A stretch of 51,451 bases of DNA. Source: Elainella sp. Prado103 (GTDB taxonomy: Bacteria > Cyanobacteriota > Cyanobacteriia > Elainellales > Elainellaceae). The DNA lies in the NCBI GenBank assembly GCA_025454395.1, contig JALOOM010000015.1, positions 1 to 51,451 on the forward strand, in the 5' to 3' direction. Positions 1-8,168 of the stretch are shown here, in pieces; positions within the stretch are counted from its first letter, which is position 1; each line of letters opens with the position of its first letter. The notes below the pieces were generated by a model, which was given only the letters and a program-made list of their open reading frames with translations, was not told where the DNA came from and did no database searches. A program made the position numbers and the translations under genes.

Positions 1-476
1 GTACCTGCGGTAATCTGAACTTGCCGCATCAAGCTAATCGGTGCTTTTCGATTAATTTGTACAGGGTATCCATCGGCTTTCCAACTCAGTAAGCCGCCGG
101 CCAGATGGGTCACTTCGGTAGCACCGGCAGCAAAGCATTTCTGGGCCGCTTGGGATGATCGGCTTCCCGTGCGGCAGTACAGCACAACTGGTTTGTCCTC
201 AGCATCCGGAATCTGAGCGGGATCGAACTGGGAAAGTGGTAACAACATTGCATCTACAATATGTTCGCCAGCATACTCGATCGGTTCACGCACATCCACC
301 AAGGTCACTGCTTGCTGATCCAATAAGGCTTTTAAAGAAGCCGGATCAATGGTTTTGAGGCGATCGTATCGAGCCGGCTGGGGCGGTTGAGGAAGCGGGT
401 TCTGCTGGGACTGGAGTGATTCAGACATCTTTGATGAGGCAGATCTTTCCGGGTGGTTTTCATGGATACGGGTCAT
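1..476 (-). CDS. Rhodanese domain plus DUF2892 membrane protein (YgaP-like), partial at window edge
   Basis: The minus-strand frame starts at ATG 476 and is still open at base 1, so the C-terminus is missing. An AAGGAG ribosome site lies 6 nt upstream of the ATG, which supports this start. Residues about 40-140 form a rhodanese domain with LVDVREPIEY and an active-site loop CRTGSRS (Cys about 101), so the sulfur-accepting Cys is present. The last visible residues, around APISLMRQVQI, match the start of the two-helix DUF2892 membrane region of YgaP-type proteins; the helices themselves lie outside the window. Rhodaneses of this type carry sulfane sulfur at the membrane. The gene lies 98 bp downstream of a persulfide dioxygenase on the same strand, near an ArsR gene, an arrangement known from sulfide-detoxification operons. 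Role in persulfide handling is inferred from that context. Confidence 0.85.
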   Translation of the reverse strand, partial: MTRIHENHPERSASSKMSESLQSQQNPLPQPPQPARYDRLKTIDPASLKALLDQQAVTLVDVREPIEYAGEHIVDAMLLPLSQFDPAQIPDAEDKPVVLYCRTGSRSSQAAQKCFAAGATEVTHLAGGLLSWKADGYPVQINRKAPISLMRQVQITAG

Positions 477-493
477 TGAATTCTCCTTACACT

Positions 494-505
494 GTTCGAT
501 CGAAC
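494..505. promoter_or_regulatory. Perfect 12-bp palindrome upstream of the rhodanese gene
   Basis: GTTCGATCGAAC is a perfect palindrome 18 bp upstream of the rhodanese ATG. It could be an operator, but its core CGATCG is extremely common in this genome, so chance is a real alternative. Confidence 0.2.
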
Positions 506-534
506 ATCGTTTAGCTGCCAAGTAGCTAGCTAAC

Positions 535-564
535 AGACCAGATCCCGGCTCTACAGACTGGTCT
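535..564. other. Inverted repeat between persulfide dioxygenase and rhodanese genes
   Basis: AGACCAG (535-541) and CTGGTCT (558-564) are perfect 7-base arms around a 16-nt loop, just after the dioxygenase stop codon. In a transcript running on the minus strand it would form a hairpin without a clear U-run, so it may be a processing or attenuation structure rather than a full terminator. Confidence 0.35.
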
Positions 565-574
565 AAAATTGCGC

Positions 575-1273
575 CTAACTCACAGTCAACAGGTTGCCAC
601 AGCGCTCATTGGCAGGTACTGCTTCCATGATCTTGCGAGGATTAGGCAAATTCAGGCTGTTCATAAACTCGATAAACTGCTCGCGGTTCCGTCCGACCAG
701 GCGCGGGTTCCATTGTTTCTCTTCACCGATCGTAGACACTGTATGGCCTCGATAATCATGCCCTGGATAGACTAAAGTTTGATCAGGTAAGGTAAATAGG
801 TGTTTGGTGACCGAGTCATATAATGTGCCGGGATCACCGCTTTGAAAATCTGTTCGTCCACACCCTCGAATAAATAAAGCATCGCCCGTTAATACCCGAT
901 CGCCATTGACAAGATAAGCCATGTGACTATCAGTATGTCCTGGTGTAGGAATCGCCCGAATCTCAATCTCACCGACTTTGAGCACTTCATCAGGTTCGAT
1001 CAGGCGATCAGCACAAGCGACAGTAGCATCTGCAGGGACAATCCCGGTGCAGCCAGATAATTCACGCAGTTTTCCAGAACCAGTAATGTGATCGGCATGA
1101 ACATGGGTTTCTAAACAATACTTCAGGGTCAACCCCAATTCATTCACTAATTTGAAATCCCGCTCGACTTGTTCAATGACTGGATCGACCAAGGCTGCTT
1201 CTCGACTAGCAGGATCGGCAATCAGATAGGTATAAGTCCAGGTGTCTTGATCAAACAATTGACGAAATAACAT
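575..1273 (-). CDS. Persulfide dioxygenase, ETHE1-like metallo-beta-lactamase fold
   Basis: The 232-residue protein has the compact MBL fold of ETHE1/persulfide dioxygenases, which oxidise glutathione persulfide to sulfite with a mononuclear iron. Visible motifs: THVHADH (His57, His59, Asp61, His62), PTPGHT (His113), TGDALF (Asp131), GCGRTDFQ and VYPGHDY (His172). The 2-His/1-Asp iron set of this family would be His57, His113 and Asp131. The length and the GCGRTDFQ-GD-LY signature separate it from glyoxalase II, which it otherwise resembles. It is cytoplasmic, with no signal peptide. It is followed on the same strand by the rhodanese gene, with the ArsR gene 450 bp upstream, and so probably belongs to a sulfide-responsive unit. 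A glyoxalase-type activity is the less likely alternative. Confidence 0.9.
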   Translation of the reverse strand: MLFRQLFDQDTWTYTYLIADPASREAALVDPVIEQVERDFKLVNELGLTLKYCLETHVHADHITGSGKLRELSGCTGIVPADATVACADRLIEPDEVLKVGEIEIRAIPTPGHTDSHMAYLVNGDRVLTGDALFIRGCGRTDFQSGDPGTLYDSVTKHLFTLPDQTLVYPGHDYRGHTVSTIGEEKQWNPRLVGRNREQFIEFMNSLNLPNPRKIMEAVPANERCGNLLTVS

Positions 1274-1297
1274 GATTAGTTTTCACCTCGCTCATTT

Positions 1298-1347
1298 CTT
1301 ATGTCGTGTCTTATATCGCGTGCTTATGGCGTATGCTTATGTCGCGA
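1298..1347. repeat. Four degenerate 12-13 bp tandem repeats upstream of the dioxygenase gene
   Basis: Units start with CTTATG or CTTATA at 1298, 1310, 1323 and 1336 (cttatgtcgtgt, cttatatcgcgtg, cttatggcgtatg, cttatgtcgcga). They occupy the probable 5' untranslated region of the dioxygenase gene. The rest of 1274-1721 contains the dyad at 1411-1435 and otherwise nothing I can name. Confidence 0.6.
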
Positions 1348-1410
1348 ATTTACCGCACTATTTTTTGACCTCACTCCCTCCAGCGATCGATCTCACCCTC
1401 GATATCTATT

Positions 1411-1435
1411 AAATTACCATATGGTCATATGATTT
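1411..1435. promoter_or_regulatory. AT-rich dyad, candidate ArsR operator
   Basis: The core ACCATATGGT (1416-1425) is a perfect palindrome, and two CATATG hexamers (1418-1423 and 1426-1431) lie two bases apart, framed by AAAT and ATTT. ArsR-family repressors bind AT-rich imperfect dyads, and this one lies between the arsR gene and the dioxygenase it may control, about 140 bp before the dioxygenase start. Assignment to the ArsR protein is inference; the distance to the start codon is long unless the transcript has a leader. Confidence 0.4.
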
Positions 1436-1721
1436 ATCAAGGGGATTGACTGTATCAGCAGAGTGAACCGAGCAGGAGCGCGCGAGGAAACTTTAATGAG
1501 GCGTTAACACTGCGGCATTATTGTCTTGATCCAGAGATTGGTTGCAATTGGCAACAAGCTATCCTGAACGCAGCAAAATAGCCTCGATCGAATCACCCAA
1601 GATGGGGGCAGTTCAACGATCGAAGCTATAGATGACCCTGGGTTTAGACCAGAAGCCAGCGAGAGCAAGCCTTAACCCAAATCAGAGCGGTAGCAACCAC
1701 CCAATAGATTAACTTTATAGA

Positions 1722-2243
1722 TTAACTTTGCCGCAATTTAGATAACTGACGAAGCTGCTGGTTTTGTTGTTCAACCTGTTCAGACAAAGCCTCACAAACC
1801 AGATCACAGAGTTGAAATAACAGGGGATTAGCAATCCGGTAATAGACACAGACCCCCCGTTGCTCCCGGGACACTACCCCTGCCTGCGTCAACATCTTCA
1901 AGTGTTTAGAAACGTTTGCCTGTCCCAACTGCGTTTCTTCGATAATTTCAGTGACATTCCGTGCCCCCGTTTTGAGCGCACAAACAATTTGGAGGCGGCT
2001 CACTTCAGATAACACCTTGAAAAAATCAGCAATCAGCCCCAAGGCTTCCGGAGGCAACTTAGACATGCCACACTCGTCAGTCAATCTTACCGTCCCTGCC
2101 CCATCTTGACGAGCCGTCGCACTGACAACCTGCACCAACTCATCGGTAATGGACTTTTCCGCAGCAAAATTTTCCTCAACCAACTGCTCTGTAACAGACT
2201 TTCCTACGATCGCGACAGACTTTCTAGGGGATTTCGAGGGCAT
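1722..2243 (-). CDS. ArsR/SmtB family transcriptional repressor
   Basis: The C-terminal half (residues about 60-155) is a winged helix of the ArsR family: LSEVSRLQIVCAL, then NVTEIIEET-LGQANVSKHLKML as helix-turn-helix, then a wing GVVSREQRGVCVYYRIA. The first 59 residues are an unrecognised extension, and an internal Met60 could be an alternative start giving the usual family length. There are five Cys (about 58, 87, 132, 146, 150) and no CXC metal site like that of ArsR proper. Cys87 and Cys132 could act as a thiol sensor of the SqrR/BigR kind. The regulated target is most likely the downstream dioxygenase-rhodanese pair on the same strand. Arsenic or other metal sensing cannot be excluded from the sequence. 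Confidence 0.85.
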   Translation of the reverse strand: MPSKSPRKSVAIVGKSVTEQLVEENFAAEKSITDELVQVVSATARQDGAGTVRLTDECGMSKLPPEALGLIADFFKVLSEVSRLQIVCALKTGARNVTEIIEETQLGQANVSKHLKMLTQAGVVSREQRGVCVYYRIANPLLFQLCDLVCEALSEQVEQQNQQLRQLSKLRQS

Positions 2244-2320
2244 GAGAGTGATCTCAGAGTTATTCTTATCATTATATTACCACGCAGTTGTATCACACTC
2301 TGCCCCGATCCATCTGCCCA

Positions 2321-3820
2321 TCAAGTCAAAACCTGAGCCAACCTGTGAATCCCGGTGACAATCTGGGACTCCTCCAAACCTCCATAACCGAGAATGAACT
2401 CACCCCGATCCTGCGAATGAAGATAGTGAACTTGAGCTGAAGTGATGCCCACTCCCACCTGGGCGGCTCGTTCTACCAAATTAGCATCTCGTCCAGGATG
2501 CTGGATCTTCACCATCACATGCATACCCGCTTCAGCCCCCATGATCACCGCCCGATCGCCCAAGTCTATCTGCAACGCTTGCACTAGAGTTTGTCGAAGT
2601 CGATCGTAGTGGGATCGCATTTTGCGAATATGGCTTTCCAAATGCCCACCTTGAATAAACTCTGTTAATGCCCGTTGCTCCAGACTGGGAAGCTGACGGT
2701 CACTCAACCATTTAGCTCCAGTAAACAAACTAACTAGCGCGGGAGGGACGACCAGATAGCCAATCCGTAACGATGGAAACAATACCTTTGAGAAAGTACC
2801 CAGATAAATTACCGTCTGTGAGTCTAAGCCTTGTAACGCGGGGATAGGACGATTGCCATAGCGATATTCACTATCGTAGTCGTCTTCCACAATCAGACCA
2901 TGATGCTGCGCTGCCCATGCCAATAACTCGAGCCTGCGAGCTAACGACAAAATCGCACCTGTAGGAAACTGATGGGAGGGTGTGACATAAACTAAACGCG
3001 GCGTAGTGGGCAAGTTGGCTAATTGCTCAACCTTCAAACCTGACTCATCCACTGCAATTGGATGCAGTTTAGCCCCATGGCTGAGAAAAACGCGACGAGC
3101 ACTTAAATATCCCGGATCTTCCAGAGCCATATCAGTCCCTGGATCGATCAACAGCCGCATGATCAGATCCAGCCCCTGTTGAGTTCCATTCGTCAAGATA
3201 ATTTGATCAGGATGGCATTGCACTGCTCGTGCCCGTGTTAGATAGCCCGCAATCGCCTGCCGCAAAGGTTGATAGCCCTGCAAGTCCCGTGCATAATCTA
3301 GCCAATCAGTTTGGGATCGACAAACTCGAGCCAGCAATTTGCGCCAGAGCCCGATCGGAAACTGCTGGAAGGCGGGTTGCCCATACCGAAAGTCGATCGG
3401 CGCATCCAAAGTGGGTTGCAGACCCAAAGGAAACTGCTGTAGACGATGACCGTAACCGGATAGAACGATGGATAGAGGGATGGGCTCGATCGGATCGGCG
3501 CAGGAGCGATCCGACTCTAACAGGGCAGCCTGCTCAGGGATAACAGAGGCTGGACTATGCAGCAGATCATCCGGTAGTTGAGCGCAAACATAGGTGCCCG
3601 ATCCCACGATCGTTTCCAAATAACCTTCGCTGAATAGCCGATCGTAGCTCTGGGTGACGGTTGATCGAGAAACCTGCAAGAGTTTGGCTAAGGCACGGGT
3701 CGAAGGTAATTTCTGACGAGGCATACACCGTCCAGTTAAGATCGCCTGCCGCAATGCATCATAAAGCTGCTGGTGCAACGGCAAAGGAGACTGATTATCT
3801 AGGACGATCGCAAAATCCAT
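2321..3820 (-). CDS. MocR-type transcriptional regulator (GntR wHTH fused to a fold-type I aminotransferase domain)
   Basis: Residues about 10-78 form a GntR-type winged helix (LPLHQQLYDALRQAI, LPSTRALAKLL-VSRSTV, GSGTYV). Residues about 140-500 form an aminotransferase-like domain with NGTQQGLDL, VEDDYDSEYRY and the PLP lysine in GTFSKVLFP (Lys345). MocR proteins are PLP-binding regulators, typically of vitamin B6, GABA, taurine or amino-acid genes; the target here is unknown. I chose ATG 3820 (MDFAIVLD, the usual family beginning). The frame extends to GTG 3850, which would overlap the upstream gene. The gap to the preceding fatty-acid hydroxylase gene is 11 bp, so the two are probably co-transcribed, and the arsR gene follows after 77 bp on the same strand. 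Confidence 0.88.
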   Translation of the reverse strand: MDFAIVLDNQSPLPLHQQLYDALRQAILTGRCMPRQKLPSTRALAKLLQVSRSTVTQSYDRLFSEGYLETIVGSGTYVCAQLPDDLLHSPASVIPEQAALLESDRSCADPIEPIPLSIVLSGYGHRLQQFPLGLQPTLDAPIDFRYGQPAFQQFPIGLWRKLLARVCRSQTDWLDYARDLQGYQPLRQAIAGYLTRARAVQCHPDQIILTNGTQQGLDLIMRLLIDPGTDMALEDPGYLSARRVFLSHGAKLHPIAVDESGLKVEQLANLPTTPRLVYVTPSHQFPTGAILSLARRLELLAWAAQHHGLIVEDDYDSEYRYGNRPIPALQGLDSQTVIYLGTFSKVLFPSLRIGYLVVPPALVSLFTGAKWLSDRQLPSLEQRALTEFIQGGHLESHIRKMRSHYDRLRQTLVQALQIDLGDRAVIMGAEAGMHVMVKIQHPGRDANLVERAAQVGVGITSAQVHYLHSQDRGEFILGYGGLEESQIVTGIHRLAQVLT

Positions 3821-3831
3821 AAATTCATAGG

Positions 3832-4740
3832 TTAACCTGAACGGTTGCACTCCTCAATTGACTGGCTATCAATTAACTGGCTTTCATCTCCGCTTTCATC
3901 CGCAGAGGGACCGGTGATAGGACTACTGGCAGATCGAGGTAACGGTTGCAGCAGTTGCCCAGTCAGACTGGAGGCAGTCGGTTCATCAATTCCATATTGT
4001 TTGGGCCACCGATTCCTGGGTAGATAAAAAGTGCCAAATATTTTGTCTACCCATGGGAAAAGAGCAGCATAATTTTTATCAAAATATTGTGCCTCATCAT
4101 TGGTATGGTGCCAATGGTGGAAAGCAGGAGTAGCAACTAACTTTTCTAGCCAACCAAAACGCCAACAGAGATTGGCATGGACAAAGAAACTCCAGACCGT
4201 TCCCAACACAACATAGAGTAATGGCACAATATCAACCCTCTGCCCTGTGGGTTGTGCCAAGCCAAGGATATAAATAGGAACTAAACCACAAAGTCGGATA
4301 AAGAAAATATCCAATGGGTGAGCACGGGTGTTGACCAGCCAGTCCATCTCTTTCGCACTATGGTGGATCGCATGGAACTGCCATAACACAGGAAACTCAT
4401 GCATCCAACGATGCCCCCAATAGCCACCGAATTCTCCTACAATAATCGCCAGGAAAAAGCGGGATCCTACTGACAGACTTGCTACCCCTGCATATAGCCC
4501 GGTCGGTTCAAGCCGATGAATGACCCAGGCAAGTATGGATAATGGTAGAGCTAGGAGCATTTTAGGCAGAAGACTATTCAGAAAGTAGTAGAGCAAATCG
4601 GTCAAAAATTCATGACGGAATACCTTCTGCCTGTTTTGGGGACTGAGTCTTTCCAGAGGAACAAAAATCAGCACCAGCAGCCCCAACCAAACTGACAATC
4701 TGAGGACATCGAACAGAAGGGATGCGATAATGTGATACAT
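3832..4740 (-). CDS. Fatty-acid hydroxylase / sterol desaturase superfamily membrane protein
   Basis: This is a membrane-bound di-iron oxygenase. The three histidine clusters HRWMH, HAIHHS and HHWHHT plus His-rich spacing are the family signature, and FGTFYLP near the end is typical. Several hydrophobic segments occupy the N-terminal half (about residues 5-35, 50-75, 85-110 and 160-185). Substrate is unknown; relatives hydroxylate sterols, fatty acids, alkylglycerols or carotenoids. I start at ATG 4740 (MYHIIASLLF); the frame can be extended only by a TTG at 4767. The last 30 residues are polar and low in complexity (Ser/Asp/Glu-rich) and look non-conserved. It is probably the first gene of a unit with the MocR gene. 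Confidence 0.85.
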   Translation of the reverse strand: MYHIIASLLFDVLRLSVWLGLLVLIFVPLERLSPQNRQKVFRHEFLTDLLYYFLNSLLPKMLLALPLSILAWVIHRLEPTGLYAGVASLSVGSRFFLAIIVGEFGGYWGHRWMHEFPVLWQFHAIHHSAKEMDWLVNTRAHPLDIFFIRLCGLVPIYILGLAQPTGQRVDIVPLLYVVLGTVWSFFVHANLCWRFGWLEKLVATPAFHHWHHTNDEAQYFDKNYAALFPWVDKIFGTFYLPRNRWPKQYGIDEPTASSLTGQLLQPLPRSASSPITGPSADESGDESQLIDSQSIEECNRSG

Positions 4741-5067
4741 CGATTTGAGATTCCATCCTGAGTACAAAATAAGCGTTAAACATAGAGAATTTAGATGGCA
4801 AGGTAAAATTCAGGATAGGCATCCTACCAAGTTAGGTGACTTACTTTTCTAGGTTATTGCATATATTTTTGTATATATACACTTTCTCATATATAGTTCT
4901 CATATATAGATTCTCGGATACACAGGTTGAGGTAGGGCCGCATTGAAGTGCGGGCACAAGACATGACCTTCCTTCATCAAGCGACCCTATTATGGCTGCA
5001 AGGACAAGTTGGCAAAACTTTCTGTCCGCTAAATGCTAGTCGTGAGCCCCATTAGAAATGAGACCCA
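4741..5067. other. Gene-free gap with AT-rich repeats
   Basis: Between the hydroxylase start and the stop of the next gene lies an AT-rich patch (about 4858-4915) with repeated CATATATAG and TATATATA elements, including TCTCATATATAG twice. It may contain the hydroxylase promoter, but I cannot place -35/-10 boxes with confidence. No gene is supported. Confidence 0.4.
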
Positions 5068-5856
5068 TTAGGAAACAGTAGATGTTTCTGCTGATTCACT
5101 TTTACGTTTACGCCAAGCACTCAGCCCCAGACCAATCAATCCTGGCAACAGAGCGGGAGTCGGAATTTCTGCCACAGAAACACCAGATAACAGAGCAAAG
5201 GGGGGCTGTCCGGCGGGAGAACCGAGTGCTAAGAATTCAAGCACTTGATCGGAACTATTAGCCGTAAAAGTCATCATTTGCTTCTGCCAAGGACTAACCG
5301 GAGCCTTACTAGCATGGTTCATCAAAGTTGAGAGCTGACTTGCTCCACCAAAACTAACCTGCCATTGATCGGTACTATCACCATCAAACCCACTTTGCTG
5401 TGCAGAAGCTTGATAAAAACTCACAGCATATTGCTGTCCTACCTTGAGACCAGTCAATGTCTGTTTGATGGAAGCAGGTAATCCATAAGCCCCATCCATT
5501 GCGATAAACCAACCCGATCCATCGGCACTATTTACGATTTGTCCAGGCGAATACAACGATACTGGCCCACCACCTGGTGCAGAAATTGTCGTTCCCCAGA
5601 CCGGGTCGGGCCCATAACTAGCCGCATTAATGTTTGTTGTCGCAGTCGTACCATCTGAAACCAAGAAGCTATAGGATGAGTTGACAGTCCAACCCGTGAT
5701 ATCAACCTGCCCACCGCCTATGTAAGCAGAGGGAGCGGATAGATTAGTCGGTTGAAAGCCGCCATTGACAAAGGTGAAGGCATACGCAGAAGAACCGATC
5801 ACTGAAAAGCTGACAACGGACAAGCCAGCAATGGCCGCATTCAATACATGATTCAT
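5068..5856 (-). CDS. PEP-CTERM-type exported protein, DUF642-like fold
   Basis: The protein has an N-terminal signal peptide (hydrophobic AAIAGLSVVSFSVIGS, cleavage near SAYA-F at about residue 26). A beta-rich body contains NGGFQ, DITGWTV, GSGWFIAMDG, L-GL-VGQQYAVSFYQAS and W-Q-M-TFTA, a pattern of DUF642/carbohydrate-binding exported proteins. The C-terminus has the sorting form PTPALLPGLIGLG, a hydrophobic stretch and the basic tail WRKRK. PEP-CTERM tails are processed by exosortase, in cyanobacteria usually linked to envelope or extracellular polysaccharide. The start ATG 5856 has GGAGAA 9 nt upstream; longer in-frame starts at 5865 and 5892 have no usable spacing. The substrate bound, if any, is unknown. 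Confidence 0.8.
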   Translation of the reverse strand: MNHVLNAAIAGLSVVSFSVIGSSAYAFTFVNGGFQPTNLSAPSAYIGGGQVDITGWTVNSSYSFLVSDGTTATTNINAASYGPDPVWGTTISAPGGGPVSLYSPGQIVNSADGSGWFIAMDGAYGLPASIKQTLTGLKVGQQYAVSFYQASAQQSGFDGDSTDQWQVSFGGASQLSTLMNHASKAPVSPWQKQMMTFTANSSDQVLEFLALGSPAGQPPFALLSGVSVAEIPTPALLPGLIGLGLSAWRKRKSESAETSTVS

Positions 5857-6135
5857 TTCTAACATTCTCCAGTATGAAGGTGAATAATGCACCAGTCATA
5901 CACATATTTCCATGTCAGACTTCGTAAATCAATAAGTTCATTGTTCCTTCAACAAAAATCGCGATCAATAAAAACTTCTCAGGAATTTTTGGAGTTTTAT
6001 CCTTTGATCAACCTTTTTCGGATTGACAAATGAACGAATGGAGGGTAAAAATAACCAAATTTTGATGAATTTAAAGTATCCATCGATGGGAACTATTTAA
6101 AGTATTATCAGAATGGAAATTTAATGAATAAAATA

Positions 6136-6330
6136 TATAGTCAGTAGGTATAAATTAAGAACAACCGAATTGATTAAATAGTCAGTATAAAGAGTCAGTA
6201 TAAAAAGAAAAACAGAAATCAGTATGGATAGTCAGTAGATATAAAAAGGTAATATAAACAATCAGAATAGAAGTTGGCACAGATAGTCAGTAGATATAAA
6301 AAGACGATTAGACCAGAGTCAGTAGGTTGA
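6136..6330. repeat. Degenerate AGTCAGTA(GATATAAAAAG) repeat array
   Basis: GATAGTCAGTAGATATAAAA-AG occurs exactly twice (6227-6248 and 6282-6303), and shorter variants AGTCAGTA-TATAAA occur at about 6138, 6179, 6193 and 6317. The whole gap 5857-6526 is AT-rich; apart from the promoter of the PEP-CTERM gene, which must lie near 5860-5950, I see no gene in it. Confidence 0.65.
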
Positions 6331-6526
6331 GAGAGAGCAGTGCTAAATACCAGTGCAAGTTAGTAGAAATGGTAAGAGGCATTGCTTTGCGCCACGGAGC
6401 CCTTTTACCCATGCTCCACCATCGCCAACTCAACCCCCTTACCCATGCGTATGTCTACCTCAAAATTCTCCCCGTACCGCACCATTTGCCAGTATCTTCT
6501 TCAATCACTCATCCTATCCAACTACC

Positions 6527-7684
6527 TCATGAGCTTTCATGAGGACTGGTGGCATGAATCAAGTCGGGTTGTTCTTTCGCAGGGGAACACTCGATCGACT
6601 GATTGCCTGTTGGACGTTGAGCCCGATCGAGCTGTGCTATTTTGACAGAACCACCTTGCTCGATCGACTGATAAAGGGCTCGAATAATGCGTACATCGTT
6701 TAATCCTTCTTGACCTGATGGTTCTGGATCTTGGTTCTGAAGAATGCAATTCGAGAAGTAAGTAAACTCAGCAGCCAACTGGTCATGGGGAGGAAAGCGA
6801 CGTTCTTGAGTTTCGCCATTGACTGTCAGATAATACTTGAGTTCTCCCTGCCAAGCATAAGCCGGATCTAAGCGCAGATCACCTTGGGTGCCGATAATTT
6901 GATAAGTAGAAACTGGTGCTGCACCAAAACTCACTGTAAATGTAGCAAGTCGTTCATTGGGAAATCGCAAAATAGCAGTTGTCATTTCCTCGACTTCGTT
7001 AAATCGCTGCTCTCCTTTATTGGCCGTGGTCGCGAATACTTCGATCGGTTCATCCTGAAATAGATATCGCGCTGCGTTAATGCAGTAAATTCCAATGTCA
7101 TCCAGTGTGCCACCGCCAGTAACATTGCGCAGTCGAATATTTCCTTCATCCGTCACTTGCTGAGTGAAAACTGAATTGAAGATACGGGGCTCACCAATCT
7201 GAGCCGATCGGATCACCTCAACTGCTGCCATATTAGCCGGTTCCAAATGCAAACGATAGGCGATCATCAGTTTCACGCCATTGTCGTTGCAAGCCTGAAT
7301 CATCGCTTCACACTCGGCTTCAGTCATGGCCATCGGTTTTTCACACAAAACATGGATCGACTGTTTCGCGGCGCGGGCTGTATATTCCTGATGTAAATGG
7401 TTGGGCAAAGCAATATAGACGGCATCCACTTTGCCACTGGTCAAGCAATCTTCATACTCCTCATAGGAATAGGTTTGCTGCACACCATATTTTTGCCCCA
7501 ATTCCTCTAGCTTAGTGGGATCATCGGACACTAAAGCAATTAATTCTGAATTCTCAGCTTGGGCGAAAGCTGGTAAAGCAGCTTGTTGCGCAAACCAACC
7601 TAATCCCACAACAGCATAGCGAATTTTGCGTTGATGGTGTTGAGAAGTTGCTTGGGATTGGGATACAGGGTTAGATGAAATCAT
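6527..7684 (-). CDS. Gfo/Idh/MocA family NAD(P)-dependent oxidoreductase
   Basis: A Rossmann domain opens the protein (RYAVVGLGWFAQQAALPAF, GxGxxA-type), followed by DAVYIALPNHLH and the family signature HVLCEKPMA with the conserved Glu-Lys-Pro (about residues 113-117). The C-terminal alpha/beta domain follows from about residue 140 (GGGTLDDIGIYCINAARYLF, where the Asp and the spaced Tyr are typical). Relatives include glucose-fructose oxidoreductase and sugar or inositol dehydrogenases; the sugar substrate cannot be read. The last 40 residues are non-conserved. AGGAG 7 nt before ATG 7684 supports the start. It stands alone, and no sugar transport gene is adjacent. Confidence 0.88.
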   Translation of the reverse strand: MISSNPVSQSQATSQHHQRKIRYAVVGLGWFAQQAALPAFAQAENSELIALVSDDPTKLEELGQKYGVQQTYSYEEYEDCLTSGKVDAVYIALPNHLHQEYTARAAKQSIHVLCEKPMAMTEAECEAMIQACNDNGVKLMIAYRLHLEPANMAAVEVIRSAQIGEPRIFNSVFTQQVTDEGNIRLRNVTGGGTLDDIGIYCINAARYLFQDEPIEVFATTANKGEQRFNEVEEMTTAILRFPNERLATFTVSFGAAPVSTYQIIGTQGDLRLDPAYAWQGELKYYLTVNGETQERRFPPHDQLAAEFTYFSNCILQNQDPEPSGQEGLNDVRIIRALYQSIEQGGSVKIAQLDRAQRPTGNQSIECSPAKEQPDLIHATSPHESS

Positions 7685-8040
7685 GCAAGCGCTCCTGTAA
7701 ATTAGAGTCTGATGGCTGGCATCTGGTTGATGACAAATAATGAACGCACAAGTGAATTTAATTAGTGAATTTAACCGGCCCTACTTTGCTGAGTGGGCAA
7801 GAATCCGCTTGGAGCGTATCAATCTGAGCATCAATTGCCTCACGCAATCAGCCTAAACACTGGATGCTGACCTGACCTCTGACAGATGGGATAGACTGCC
7901 TATCCAGAAATTCGCTCGATGGGAGGAGATTCGATGAAGACTAAAGGTTTACCAGCTAAGTTCCTCTATTTGAGGACGATCGATTGAATTGACTGGATAG
8001 GGATGAAAGGCTACTGAGACAGCTTGTCCGAATCGGTGGA

Positions 8041-8100
8041 TCACTTGGAATAGTCTACTGTCTGTCACCAGGGGCTTAAGCCCCTTGCCTGTTCAAGTGA
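8041..8100. repeat. Palindromic dispersed repeat (AGGGGCTTAAGCCCCT) with outer inverted arms
   Basis: AGGGGCTTAAGCCCCT at 8070-8085 is a perfect 16-bp palindrome. It lies inside outer arms TCACTTG (8041-8047) and CAAGTGA (8094-8100). A relative, AGGGGCTTCAGCCCCT, is at 37791-37806. Such palindromes are common dispersed elements in cyanobacterial genomes. The rest of the gap 7685-8168 shows nothing recognisable. Confidence 0.6.
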
Positions 8101-8168
8101 TTTCGACACGACCCTTTAATGAGTATTGAGCGATTATCTCGCGATCTTGTTAGGCTGCCTTAACCTCA

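Noticed and set aside
575-1273. Glyoxalase II
   Set aside because: The single-iron persulfide dioxygenase pattern (GCGRTDFQ, short C-terminus) and the rhodanese/ArsR neighbourhood fit ETHE1-like better.
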